Shown: one piece after another, positions 12,281 to 22,409 of the stretch
Position numbering within the stretch: the first letter of the stretch is position 1
Layout of the letters: the number at the start of each line of letters is the position of its first letter
NCBI GenBank assembly: GCA_019096195.1
Contig: JAGTXK010000072.1
Coordinates: forward strand, 124,001 to 188,000
Reading direction: 5' to 3'
Source: Boletus sp. NGJ
Taxonomy: Eukaryota; Basidiomycota; Agaricomycetes; Boletales; Boletaceae
DNA: 64,000 nucleotides
The notes under the pieces: generated by a model
What the model was told of the DNA's origin: nothing
Database searches by the model: none
Seen by the model: only the letters and a program-made list of their open reading frames with translations
Position numbers and translations under genes: made by a program

Positions 12281-15038
12281 TCATACCAAGAGACTAGTTG
12301 CATCACGGCTATGCATTAGAGTGTCCTCGCCACCTCCCAGGCTTCCCGTCGCCTTAGCTTTCTTCCGTCTCTCCAACAACGCTCTCCTCACCGCCACGTC
12401 CCTGATAGACAGCACACTCTCCATCGACTGCATGGATGATGCGGTGGATGGTGCACGCGCAGGTGGTCTAGGCCGTTTCCGCCTGGTAGTGACGCCTTTC
12501 TTGCGACTAAGCATACTCGAGGTCGTGGACGAAGTCTGCGAGGGTAGGGTTCCGAGGCCTATCGAACTGAGTCCGGACTGCATTGTGCCATTTCTCGACA
12601 TGCTGTACATAGAACTCGTCGTAGCTTCCACATAGCTCGCTGTATTCACGCTCTTGCCAGACCGCAATGTACCGTCGTCCGAACCCATAACGTCGCTCCT
12701 GGACTGCGTTGGCGTGTGCGTGTGCGTGCGCATGGAATCCGACTGAAGGCTCGATTCCGATGTAATATGCAACGGCTTGATCGAAAGCGAACCAGGACTG
12801 GAACTGGATATCGGCCTAGGCAGAGGCAGATACATTCGGTCCAGGTCCAGTTGGGATTCCCGACTCGCTCCTAAAGCCGACCAACTAGACGGGATCGAGT
12901 CCCCATAGCCGTACTTGCGCAAGTTGGCGCGCGCGGCCGCAGAATCCGTCGAGTACACGCTCCCAGTGTCAGTCCTGAGCGAATCTGGATTTACGCTAGC
13001 GCTGAGGTTGCGGTTGAGATGAGACACCTTTGGAGTGAGGGAATCGACCCTTCCTATATTATTCTCGTTGATATGAGGTACCTCCAATCCATTCGTTAGT
13101 GTCAAAGAACTACCAGGTCTTGAATGGGTCGAGCTCTGACGCGTTTCTTGGGCTGGCGGTGTCAGTTCATACTTGGTTTCCTCTTCTTCGGATCGAGCAG
13201 TGCGGGTGCCTAGGAGAGAAGAACTGATAGGAGAGACGGGTGAACGTCGGGATGCAGCCCGTTGAGGTGCAGGCGTGAACTTAGAACCACCTCCGGCATT
13301 CCCTGTAAGAGGTTCAAGGCCCGAGGATCGATTACCCGCCATGGCGTCCACAGCCAGCCAGAATGATGACTTGAGAGTCTTTGTCCAGCCTAGAGGGTCA
13401 TGTGGAAGGTTCGCAAGAACCTTGTCGTTTTCTTCCTGATTCATAGGGGCTTGTGCCTGCGACATCATACCGCTTGGTCCTCCATCCGACGTCGGATACA
13501 AATACCCGCCGTACCTTGCGTTTTGGTACGTCTGGACAGTCGTTTCAGGAGTGCGCCGCCGGGTACGACGAAGAGCTGCAACGGTATCCGTTCTCCTACC
13601 CCACGAGAGCGTTGCAGGACCAGGCGGCTCTAAAAGGGCTTCGCCTTCCTGGAGAGATCTGTCGCTTTGATCAAATTGGGTGTTCTGTATTGCGTTCTGT
13701 CCAACCGGAGCTGTGTTGGGTCCACCAGTGTTCGCAACGGGTGACACCCGAGCACTGTTTAGCAAGCGTGGTATGTTCACCCCGCCTTCGTCCCCGCTCG
13801 TGACGTCCCCCGGCATTCTGTTCGCAACACGGAGTCTCCCGAGCGTGCGTGTGCTTTCTTGGACTGATAGCCCTGTCTGTAAGCGCACCGTACCGGGGCG
13901 TGAGTAGAGGTTGGTTGTCTGTGAGGAAGGCATGTTCTGATGAGGAATTGGCTGAGAGCTCGGGTTCTGGGAACGTGGATCATTCACGCGACCCAGATAT
14001 GGATAACGCCCGGCCACTGGCGCAGTAGGAGGAATACTGTGCTGTGGCTTGGCTTCTTCCAAAGTCGGAATCGCATGTGGAACAGCAAGGAGATTGGACG
14101 AGCTCCTGCGGACGATGGAGGAAGGAAGATAGTAGGGTTGCGTCTGGCTCTCCATGTCTGTGTAGGCCCCCTTTTCAAATCCATTTACATTCTCAGTGAA
14201 GGGGCTGCCAGCGTCGGAGATGGAGTCGTGGTGGTGCCAAGGATCGTCGAGTTCGAGGTCACGTTTTCGAGCGCGCGATCGTATCCACCATGCAATGAAT
14301 GCGGCGACACATCCGACAAATGATATCGAGGCGAGAACAATGGCTAGATAAAATGGTGCACCGACGCCGTGGTCTTTCGGGTTAGATACTGCTGTAGGAC
14401 TCGGGGTTGGATAGTTGACGGTAGGTACGGAGGGAAGGTTTGTGTCTGTATCCGTCGCAGTAGATGAAAGATCGTAACTGGATGACGCCAGGGAGGAAGC
14501 GGCAGCAGTGTTTGTAGATGTCGGCGTGAAGGACGATGTACCGGTCAAGGAAGCAGACGTCGCTTCGAGATTTGGGACGGGTGAGACGGAAGTTGATGCA
14601 CTCGGTAGAGAATGTGTGCCTGGTGTCAGTGAATCTGTGTTACTTGCGGTGAGTGTCTAGGTATGTCAATCAATCAAAAAATCGGTATAGCCGAACAATG
14701 TAACTCACAGGGGGGACTTCAAGAGGTTGGGACGCGATTCCGCCATCAAAGCCTATTAGCGAAACTTGTCCGTCAGACCCAAAGACGAGCGTAAGTCCTC
14801 TGTCATGATGTTTGATTGAAGTAGCACGAAGAGACCGCAGCGGGCTGAATGTCATTATCCAAGGCAAGTACTTCAGATCATCGATGCGCACCAGGCGCAA
14901 AGGAGAGGGTAAAATGCTTCCAGAGCTTCAAAGAGTGTCAGGAGTGTTTGACGACGTACCAGACGTTGCCCGAGTGCGCCAGGATGAACTAAAAGGTATC
15001 AGGCTACTTGCCGTCTCTTTCATTACGAGTCGGTCCAT
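12281..15038 (-). CDS. Single-pass membrane protein with Ser/Thr-rich ectodomain
   Basis: The main exon (12281-14650) encodes about 780 residues in one frame, ending RDATSLLV and TGA. It begins with a Ser/Thr/Pro-rich stretch of about 90 residues, likely O-glycosylated outside the cell. One strong membrane segment follows (AIVLASISFVGCVAAFIAWW, near 14275-14340), then a stop-transfer RSRARKR. The long, disordered, Ser- and Arg-rich cytoplasmic tail ends in the basic run RKKGVTTRRKRPRPP. Upstream exons carry LPWIMTFSPLRSLR and SLIGFDGGIASQPLEV, resembling the folded outer part of fungal plasma-membrane proteins of this layout. The start is uncertain. An ATG at 15038 fits one splice model, but I see no clear signal peptide, so a first exon may be missed. 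The function is unknown; a sensor or cell-wall-linked role is possible. Confidence 0.6.
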
Positions 15039-15407
15039 GCTGAGAATAGATTTATGAGATCAGTCTGGCTCATAATTATGAGGAGGTCGATAACAATATT
15101 ATCGTGGTCAAGATTAAAACCAACTCAGGGCCGCTGATCAATTAGTAGAACAACCAACCTAATTCTGGCTGGAAAAGAGCTTGAATTTCATTTCACATCG
15201 AACCACGTTTTTTTATGCTTGACAAACGACTTCGGTATAATGAGTGTCGCCAAATGAACTTTCAACAAGTGAAGGAGAGCAGTTGGTACGGACCCAGAGG
15301 GCATCCGATCCCGATTTCGCCTGACCCTCGAGGAAGTAGCACGTGACCGGTCAAATGCAAGTTGCTTTCGATGGTGAGTCTTGAAACAACAAATCCCAAA
15401 GTTTGAG
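15039..15407. promoter_or_regulatory. Bidirectional promoter region (membrane protein / TDP1)
   Basis: A 370-base gap between divergent genes. It contains one perfect CACGTG palindrome (near 15341-15346), a bHLH-type E-box or G-box core, about 65 bases upstream of the TDP1 ATG. No clear TATA box is seen for TDP1, as is usual for housekeeping genes. That any factor uses the palindrome is an inference from the motif alone. Confidence 0.35.
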
Positions 15408-18014
15408 ATGTCGGACGACGACGGCGACCTTAAAAGGTAGAGTGAAAGTTGTGATCGCTGTTAAGAATATTTCTAGTGACTGAAACCTGTTTTAGGGCAA
15501 TTGCTCTGAGTTTGATGGAGGCGCAAACAAGTTCACTTGGCAATGGTGCCGGTGGCACCGCGGGGTATACTTCAGACGATGAAGAACAACAGTTTCAGAG
15601 AGATCTCCAGCGCGCTATAGAGGCCTCTAATGTTGAGTCCGAGGAACATCGTGCCGTCGTTCCAATGCCGCAGACCCACGCTACATACACTCGCGGCGCG
15701 CCGACCTCGTCGGGGTCAACAACATTTTTATCTGAGCGTGCACAGCTGGAGAAAGAGAGGTTGGCGAGACTCAAACGCTACCGTGATGAAAGTGATGATC
15801 ACGAAAATTCCGGCGGCCAGTCAGAACAGCCATTTGTTAAGCGGTCGCATATTTCGTCCGTTGAACCAACTGATCGCAAAGTAAACCAACACCAGTCGTC
15901 ATCCTTCATCTCAAGCAACTCATCAAGCTCGAGCATGCATGAAAAGGTGGCGTCAGAGGCCACTGGGGGACCGACAGTTCCTGTCATCGACCAACTGTTC
16001 TGGGATGGTGAGCTCCGACCGACTGCAAATAGACATTCACAGCCAAGAGAAGATGGCAAGGCAACTTTCAGACTATCTGAAGTATTGGGTCCCGTGCGTA
16101 CTCGGTGTTGTACCTGTCTCCAGCACGATAATCATTATCTTGTCATTCAGAAAGCTGACATTTCGTTCGCCATTATTTCCTCCTACTCGACTTCTACCTC
16201 ATGGATCTATGAGTTTTTTGATCCGCGCACACCCGTCATTCTTGTTACTCAGCCTGATCCATCTGGACGGGCCGCTATCAAGAACGTTCTTCCTAATTGG
16301 ATAATGACAGTCCCATTCCTAAGATATGGACGAGGTTGTCAACACATGAAGGTGTGTGCTGCGACTACTTCAATTCCACGTGCTTAGTAGATTCACATTG
16401 TCTCCTCCAGTTTATGTTGGTAGGCCGCCCGTTTCCGTGCGATGGAGCGTTCAAGTTATATTTTTCTGTAAGATATTCTACAAAACAGGTCGTCTTCGGG
16501 TAGTTATTTCCACCGCAAATCTGATAGATTATGATTGGCGTGATATCGAGAATGTCGGTTCCTCCACTTTCTTGGGAATCGTTCTCTTCGTTAACGAGTC
16601 TACAGCTTGTTTGGTTGCAAGACGTTCCCCCACGTTCGAAGCCTATACCCTGTGAGCGGAATGTAGTGGATGATTTCCCTTCCATTATGCAGAAGATCTT
16701 GCATGCGATCAACGTACATCCAGCACTGGCAAACATGCTAGCCAATGATGTGTGTGTAACCTCTATATCTAACTTTGCTCTAATTTCGTCCTCAGCACCT
16801 CAAGCTCCCTATTCATACCATCGAGGATCTTCGTTCTAAATGGGATTTCTCCAAGGTTCGCGTCAAACTTATCCCTTCCATCGCAGGAAAACACGAAGGA
16901 TGGCCGGCGGTCATCCAGACGGGTCATATTCGTCTCATGAAAGCTGTGCGAGATCTTGGCCTGCGGACTGGGAAAGGAAAGGCTGCGAAGGAGTTGGTCC
17001 TCGAGTGTCAGGTAGAGTTCGACTAGGATACAGCATATACCCCGAGTGATGGCTGATCGGATGGTGAACAGGGCTCAAGTATTGGATCCTATTCCACGCA
17101 ATGGCTGAACGAGTTTCATTGGTCTGCGCGTGGCGAATCCGCGGAGGAGTGGCTCGACGAACCTAAGACTCGCCGATCGAAGATCCCGTGGCCGCCTGTA
17201 AAGATTGTTTTTCCAAGCCTGAAAACAGTCAGAGCTACTGTTTTGGGTGAGCCTGTGAGTGCAACATTCGTTCCTGTAGTTCCTGTGTTTGGATTCTACT
17301 GTTGGATAGGGGGGAGGGACCACGTTTTGTCGAACGAATCAATGGGAAGCTACAAAGTTTCCTAAAGAGCTATTTCATGACTCCAATAGCGCAGGTGGAC
17401 GCGTCTTGATGCATACCAAGGTTCGGTCTAGTGGTAGTACGTCACCAACATAATTGTAACATCCAATAGATGATCATCGCAACCCTCCGTCGACCCTCTC
17501 CGTTTGCAAGCTCATCAAAGTCTGGTTTCAAAGCTAACTCTACGTGTCCAACCAGTTCAAACAAGGGTAAATCCAAGATTATCGTGATCTCCGACAGTGA
17601 AACGGAATCGGAGAGCGATGTACTAGAGAATGCTCCGGAAGTGCAGAAGGAACCCATAGGGTGGGCATATATCGGTTCGCACAACTTCACGCCTTCTGCC
17701 TGGGGAACGCTCTCTGGTTCCGGGTTTAATCCTACGTTTAACGTAAGTTTCGTGCTGTGCTATGACACCACCGCTCCGACTGACTTTAACCTGTTTCTAC
17801 TACTGATGGAATAGGTTGTCAATTACGAGCTCGGGATAGTCTTTCCGCTCTATGAAGAAAAGGATGTGAAGCGAGTGTCGTGTTTCAAGCGACCTCCGAG
17901 GAAATATGTGCTTGGTGAGGACAGACCGTGGGTAAGTGGGCATTCTTTGATCCCGCCTTCTCTGCCTAACATCCCCACCAGATACAAGACGACTCGCCGG
18001 TGTTCAAGAGTTGA
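15408..18014 (+). CDS. TDP1: Tyrosyl-DNA phosphodiesterase 1
   Basis: TDP1 removes trapped topoisomerase I peptides and other adducts from DNA 3' ends in the nucleus. The start ATG is at 15408; a short first exon joins through an intron to give MSDDDGDLKRAIALSLMEAQ. The N-terminus holds two ubiquitin-interacting-like helices (RAIALSLMEA and DLQRAIEAS) and a long Ser-rich linker. The phospholipase-D-type core follows with both HKD half-sites. The first is HMKFMLLFY with downstream ISTANLIDYDW. The second is HTKMIIATLRR with downstream YIGSHNFTPSAWGTL. The protein ends GEDRPWIQDDSPVFKS and TGA at 18012-18014. An acidic Ser-rich insert (SDSETESESDV) lies between the second histidine and the SHNFTPSAWG block, near 17580-17630. 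Length is about that of animal TDP1. Catalytic histidines, lysines and asparagines are all present, so it should be active. Confidence 0.93.
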
Positions 18015-18843
18015 ACGTTGAACGGTGTTACGTCTGCGCACGAGCCAGCAGAGAGTTATACGGTGCTGTGTGATATAGATTTGGGAGTAGCATCATTTTG
18101 ACTCTGCTCGAGTGACTGTTTCAAAGAAGCCATGACAAGGTTAAGAAAAGGAACGTGGCAGGCATAGTGATCCCCAGAAAATATCCGATATCGATATCTA
18201 ACTAATCCTTTAATTATTAGTGCTTACATGTCGGACAGTTCAGTGGGATCACACTGAATAATCAGTCATCTGACGTGTCGCACTCATTAATGTAGACAAC
18301 GCGGACTTGATTCAGGCGTGGGTTTGCACATTTCAGTGTTTTCGTAATCACTAAATTTACTACAAGTAAGGGCCGTCCGCGAGGTTCAGATCGTTGCAGT
18401 GAGAACTCCACCTTGATCACGCATTCGCATGTCACATCGATGGGACGGCGGGCCGCTTGAATCCCCTGGTAGTGAACGTTTGAACCTTGAGTTCGTGAGT
18501 AAAGTTATCGTAGCTGGACGTTCGATACAATCTGTTTGAGTGGATCAAGTGCTTGAACTTGGAAGCGTTATGGCAATAGTACCCGTACTTGATTATCAGC
18601 GGCTAAACCCGAGACACATACCCCACTCTCGGTCACGCTGGCGCCTGTACCAATCAGTGTCATCGACCATCCACTGAGTCTGCCCTTGAATCTACTTCGA
18701 ACTTCATCGAGTCCACTGTCGACATCATTGAATTCGCACATTGTCTCAGATATTGTCGGTTTTTATCTCTTGCTTGCTTTCGTATCTTGCCTTCGTCATT
18801 TCATTTCATCTTTTTTTTATTCTCTTGACTTCTTGAATCGATC
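18015..18843. other. Intergenic region upstream of the La gene
   Basis: About 830 bases between two plus-strand genes. It includes AT-rich sequence with a palindromic GATATCGATATC near 18189-18200. Pyrimidine-rich sequence (TTTTTTTATTCTCTTGACTTC near 18810-18835) just precedes the La ATG and probably marks its transcription start. No gene is seen. Confidence 0.4.
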
Positions 18844-20641
18844 ATGTCTGTATCCGAATCTGCACTAGCCAATATTGCTACGCATGACGACGACTCGTCT
18901 CTCGTCGCCGCTCGCAAACAAGGTATGTCCTCGTGATCTTTCTCTACCCGTTCTCAACCAAGCCCCGGATCATCTTCCAGTCGAATTCTACTTTGCAGAC
19001 TCTAACCTTCCATATGACAAGTACGCTCCAAGGCCGCTCTTCTTTTTTCTTCTTTATCCAGATTCACGTTTCCTTTTCAAGATTCATGTGGACGTTGCAC
19101 ACTGCGAATGCCGACCACTGGGTCCCGATCAAAACAGTCTCGTCGTTCAAGCGTATGAGGGATCATGCAGTTAAAGGATCCGAATTCATCCTACGCGCAC
19201 TGAAAACGAGCACCGAGCTCGAGGTCGACGACAAAGGGGAGAATGTTCGACGCGCGACCGAGCTGCAAAAACCCAAAGATCAGTTCGAGCGGAGTGTGTA
19301 CGCTGTACGTTCTTTCTCTCAGAATCAGTGGTCGAGGTGGGGAAGTGCCAACAGCGCTTGTATTTTCGATGAAACAGAAAGGGTTTGGGAAGGAGGAACC
19401 CGGCCTTCAACAGAAATTAGAGGCGTTTTTCGAAACATATGGCAGGGTGAATGCCATGAGGATGCGTCGTGTAGATGGGAAAAAGGAGTTCAAGGTTTGT
19501 TCGATCTGTTATTATGTGTGATTTTCAAGCTCATTTGTTCCATCTTTGATAGGGTTCCGTATTCGTGGAGTTTGCTGATATGGCTAGTGTGGAAGCATTC
19601 TTGAGCGCGGAACCAAAAGCCTCGTGGAACGGTGAAGAATTGATGGTCATGTCCAAGTGAGTGCTGCCGTGTCGCCGCCTATAGCGTTTCCGTCTTCATT
19701 ATTTGACTGGTGATAGGGAGGCTTATTGTGACATGAAAATCAAGGAGAAAGGTCTCACAGGAAAAGCAGCCGATCTCCGCAAAGACAGCATCTCGTCCAG
19801 GAAAGGTTTCAATGCCTTCCGAGAAGCGGAGAACCCTTCTAAAGCAAAAGCCAACGGCAAATCCAAGGAGAAACCAGAAGTTTTCCTCGAATTTATGGGA
19901 GACAAGATACGTGTGTACGACGACAACGAAGTTGGAGTTGGCTATGTCAAGACGGAGGACGTCCCGTTCGTCAGAGGAGCCACTCTCAAATTCACGGGAT
20001 GTGGTGGTGATGCGAACTTTACGGAGATGAAGGCACGCGTCTCGATCTCATGAAGATACAATCACGGTCTGACACCGTCCCATAGGCTCCTCTTCGCGAT
20101 CGTTTCGCACGTGTTCCGTACATCCAGTTCTTCAAAGGCGACGACTTTGGGCTCGTCGGATTCGAAAAGGCGCTAAAGGAGGATGAGATTGAATACGTCA
20201 AGGAGAACCTGAAAACAGTCAACTCGAACGAGGTTGTCTGGACCATCCCAGAGGGTGCGCGTCAAGTCGATCCTCATCCTCATGGCTGGCGACTGAATAT
20301 GTGATGACTTGACAGAGGAAGAGGAAAAGCGGTTCCAGATTGACCGTGCCAACTTTGCGGCGAAATCGGCGCTCTCGCGATCCCAGATGCGGAAAGGCAG
20401 TTCGGGGCGGGGTGGTCGTGGCGGTTTCGGTGGCCGAGGAGGTGGCCGGCATGCAGGGAGAGGTAATCGCAAGGACAAGACCAAGTTTGATGCCCCTCAA
20501 CCCGTCACTCCTAGCGAGTCTCTAACAGGGGAGAAACGCAAGCGCGCTGTGGAGCCAGATGGTGGACCCGACATAGGTGTACGGGGGGCTGGTGTACCAA
20601 CAATCATGGCGGCGAAGAAGGTCAAGGCCGACGAGTCATAG
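18844..20641 (+). CDS. LHP1: Lupus La protein homologue (RNA-binding)
   Basis: La binds the 3' UUU end of new RNA polymerase III transcripts and helps tRNA and snRNA folding in the nucleus. The start is at 18844 (MSVSESALANIATHDDD). The La motif follows across introns: KQVEFYFADSNLPYDKFMW and WVPIKTVSSFKRM. It is joined to an RRM with RSVYAKGFGKEEPG and GSVFVEFADMASVEAFL. A second, C-terminal RRM-like part has FLEFMGDKIRVY, ATLKFTGCGGDANFTEMK and YIQFFKGDDFGLVGFEK. The tail has an RGG-type box (GGRGGFGGRGGGRHAGRG) and a basic end with KKVKADES, likely nuclear targeting; TAG is at 20639-20641. The order La motif, RRM, xRRM, RGG matches larger eukaryotic La proteins rather than the short yeast Lhp1. 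The call is firm. Confidence 0.92.
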
Positions 20642-21134
20642 CGCTCGCGGTAGAGATCTGGGGGTAGAATAAGAAGCATTTTTCTCCTGTATTTCTATTC
20701 CAGTGCGATGGTCAACCACACACTGTGGGAAGCAAAATCATTGAATTTCTGTGAGTTTTAGTCGGAAATTCCGGGAGAGGATGAACAAAATTCAGTGTAG
20801 AGTAACTGATTTTCAGCGGTCTACGAAGTCAATGAAACGCGCAAAATCCCAATGAAAATGTATTTAGGAATCCCATGTTTAAACATGGGTTTACGTGTTA
20901 GAAATTCATAGATATGTTCACCGAAAATTTAGTAATGTACACCATTGATTAATCAGTTGCCCACGTGTGGCACACACTCAAATCCCAGCATATCTATGAG
21001 AGCACACCAATTGATTCCACATGTGATACATGAACAATCAATAAGTTGTGGAAGTACACTCAGTACTGATAGAGTCAGTGACTGGATGTATTGTACCTGT
21101 GGAAGTACACTACAGCAAGTACTGTAAGTATAGG
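20642..21134. other. AT-rich flank with short GTGGAAGTACACT direct repeats
   Basis: Downstream flank of the La gene grading into a repeat island. A short element GTGGAAGTACACT occurs twice (near 21048-21060 and 21100-21112), and TGATTAATCA-like palindromic sequence lies near 20945-20953. No protein-coding signal is seen. Confidence 0.5.
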
Positions 21135-22093
21135 ATAGCATTTCATAGCATTCATAGTACATCCATAGTAGTCATAGTCATAGTAGTAATTTTAAGCTAA
21201 ACCTAAACCTAAACCTAAATCAAAAGTATACAAAAAGTGTAGTCAAAGGTGTAGTCAAATGTTGTACAAAAAGTGTAGGAAAGAGTGTAATACAGTGCAG
21301 CAAAAATGCGCACCAAATGTAGCAAAAGTGTAGCAAACAAAGTGTAGTAAAAAAAAGCAAACAAAAGTGTAGCAGAGTGTAGTACAGTGTAGCAAACAAA
21401 GTGTACCAAAAGTGTACCAAAAGTGCACACCAAAGTGTAGTAAAAGTGTAGTCACAAAGTGTGCCAAAAGTGTAGACCTACATTCAAAAAATATCCAAGT
21501 CCATTTTCCCACACTCAGTGTTAAAAAAGCGGACATTGTTTGCCAATGTTTGTGCCACCATTCTTATATAAACAAGCCAGACTTCAAAAACTTTCCCACA
21601 CTCTCTTGTTTCTTAAATTTATCCTTCTCTACTCATTACATGAAGTCAACACTTTACTTTGTAAATCATTAGGATTGGGATTAAAATTGGGATTGGAACT
21701 GGGACTGGGATTAGGATTAGGATTAGGATTAGTAGAATTAATATTTGATTGAATTTGAAATTAGAATTGGCTTGAAATTGGATGAAAATTAATATGAGAA
21801 TTAGAATTGCTAAGCCACTATGGAAGCACTAGGTATACAATGGCATCACTATGACCACACTATGAGACACTATGAGAATACTATGGGAATACTATGACCA
21901 CTATGAAAGTACTATGAGAATACTATGAGACACTGAGAATACTATGACAGACTATGGCCACACTATGAATAGACTATGAGACACTGTCATAGTACTATCA
22001 AACCACTATCCAGTTGGACCCTACTACAGTATGAGCACTATGTTACTGTCCAGTACTGTCCAGCACTGGACAGTTAGTTCTGTTTTTACTGAT
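21135..22093. repeat. Mirror-symmetric dispersed repeat, copy 1
   Basis: About 0.96 kb of low-complexity blocks in a fixed order. First come CATAGTA-type repeats, then CCTAAA repeats, a dense array of AAAGTGTA/TGTAGCAAA variants (21230-21475), and a conserved core with a TATATAAA box near 21574. After the core come GGATTAGG repeats and ACTATGAG-type repeats. The outer blocks are reverse complements of each other in mirrored order, so the whole can fold back. A second copy lies at 57744-58661, with the same order and long stretches of near identity. In the second copy the right end runs straight into a Copia gag region, so this may be the promoter end or LTR/leader of a retrotransposon lineage, or a separate fold-back element. 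Confidence 0.75.
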
Positions 22094-22409
22094 GTCAGAA
22101 GGCATGATGCTTAGATGAAGAGATGGGAATAAGTTCTTGAAAATAAATTACATTCTTCAGTGTGACTTAGGAATCTCTCGACAGGGCTTGGTATGGAGAG
22201 CTGCCATACTTTTGACCCAGTGTCTGTGTCAGTGCTGTCCCCGGATCCAGTGTTTCAACATTCCAGTGACACATCTCTGCAAATATAGATATAGTATCTC
22301 ATCCTGCATAATTGTCATGCAAACCCTATGCATTATTCATTACACAAAAACGTGTGACTAACTCTGCATACCACTGTGGTTTTACTGAAAACTCTATGCA
22401 AAATGAGAT
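22094..22409. other. Sequence between repeat copy 1 and the beta-glucosidase
   Basis: About 320 bases of AT-rich sequence with no gene. It is not shared with the flank of the second repeat copy. It lies directly downstream of the stop codon of the minus-strand beta-glucosidase. Confidence 0.4.

Noticed and set aside
21230-21475. Short repeated units that could suggest a CRISPR array
   Set aside because: The units are variable, contiguous and without spacers, the DNA is eukaryotic, and no cas genes are present.
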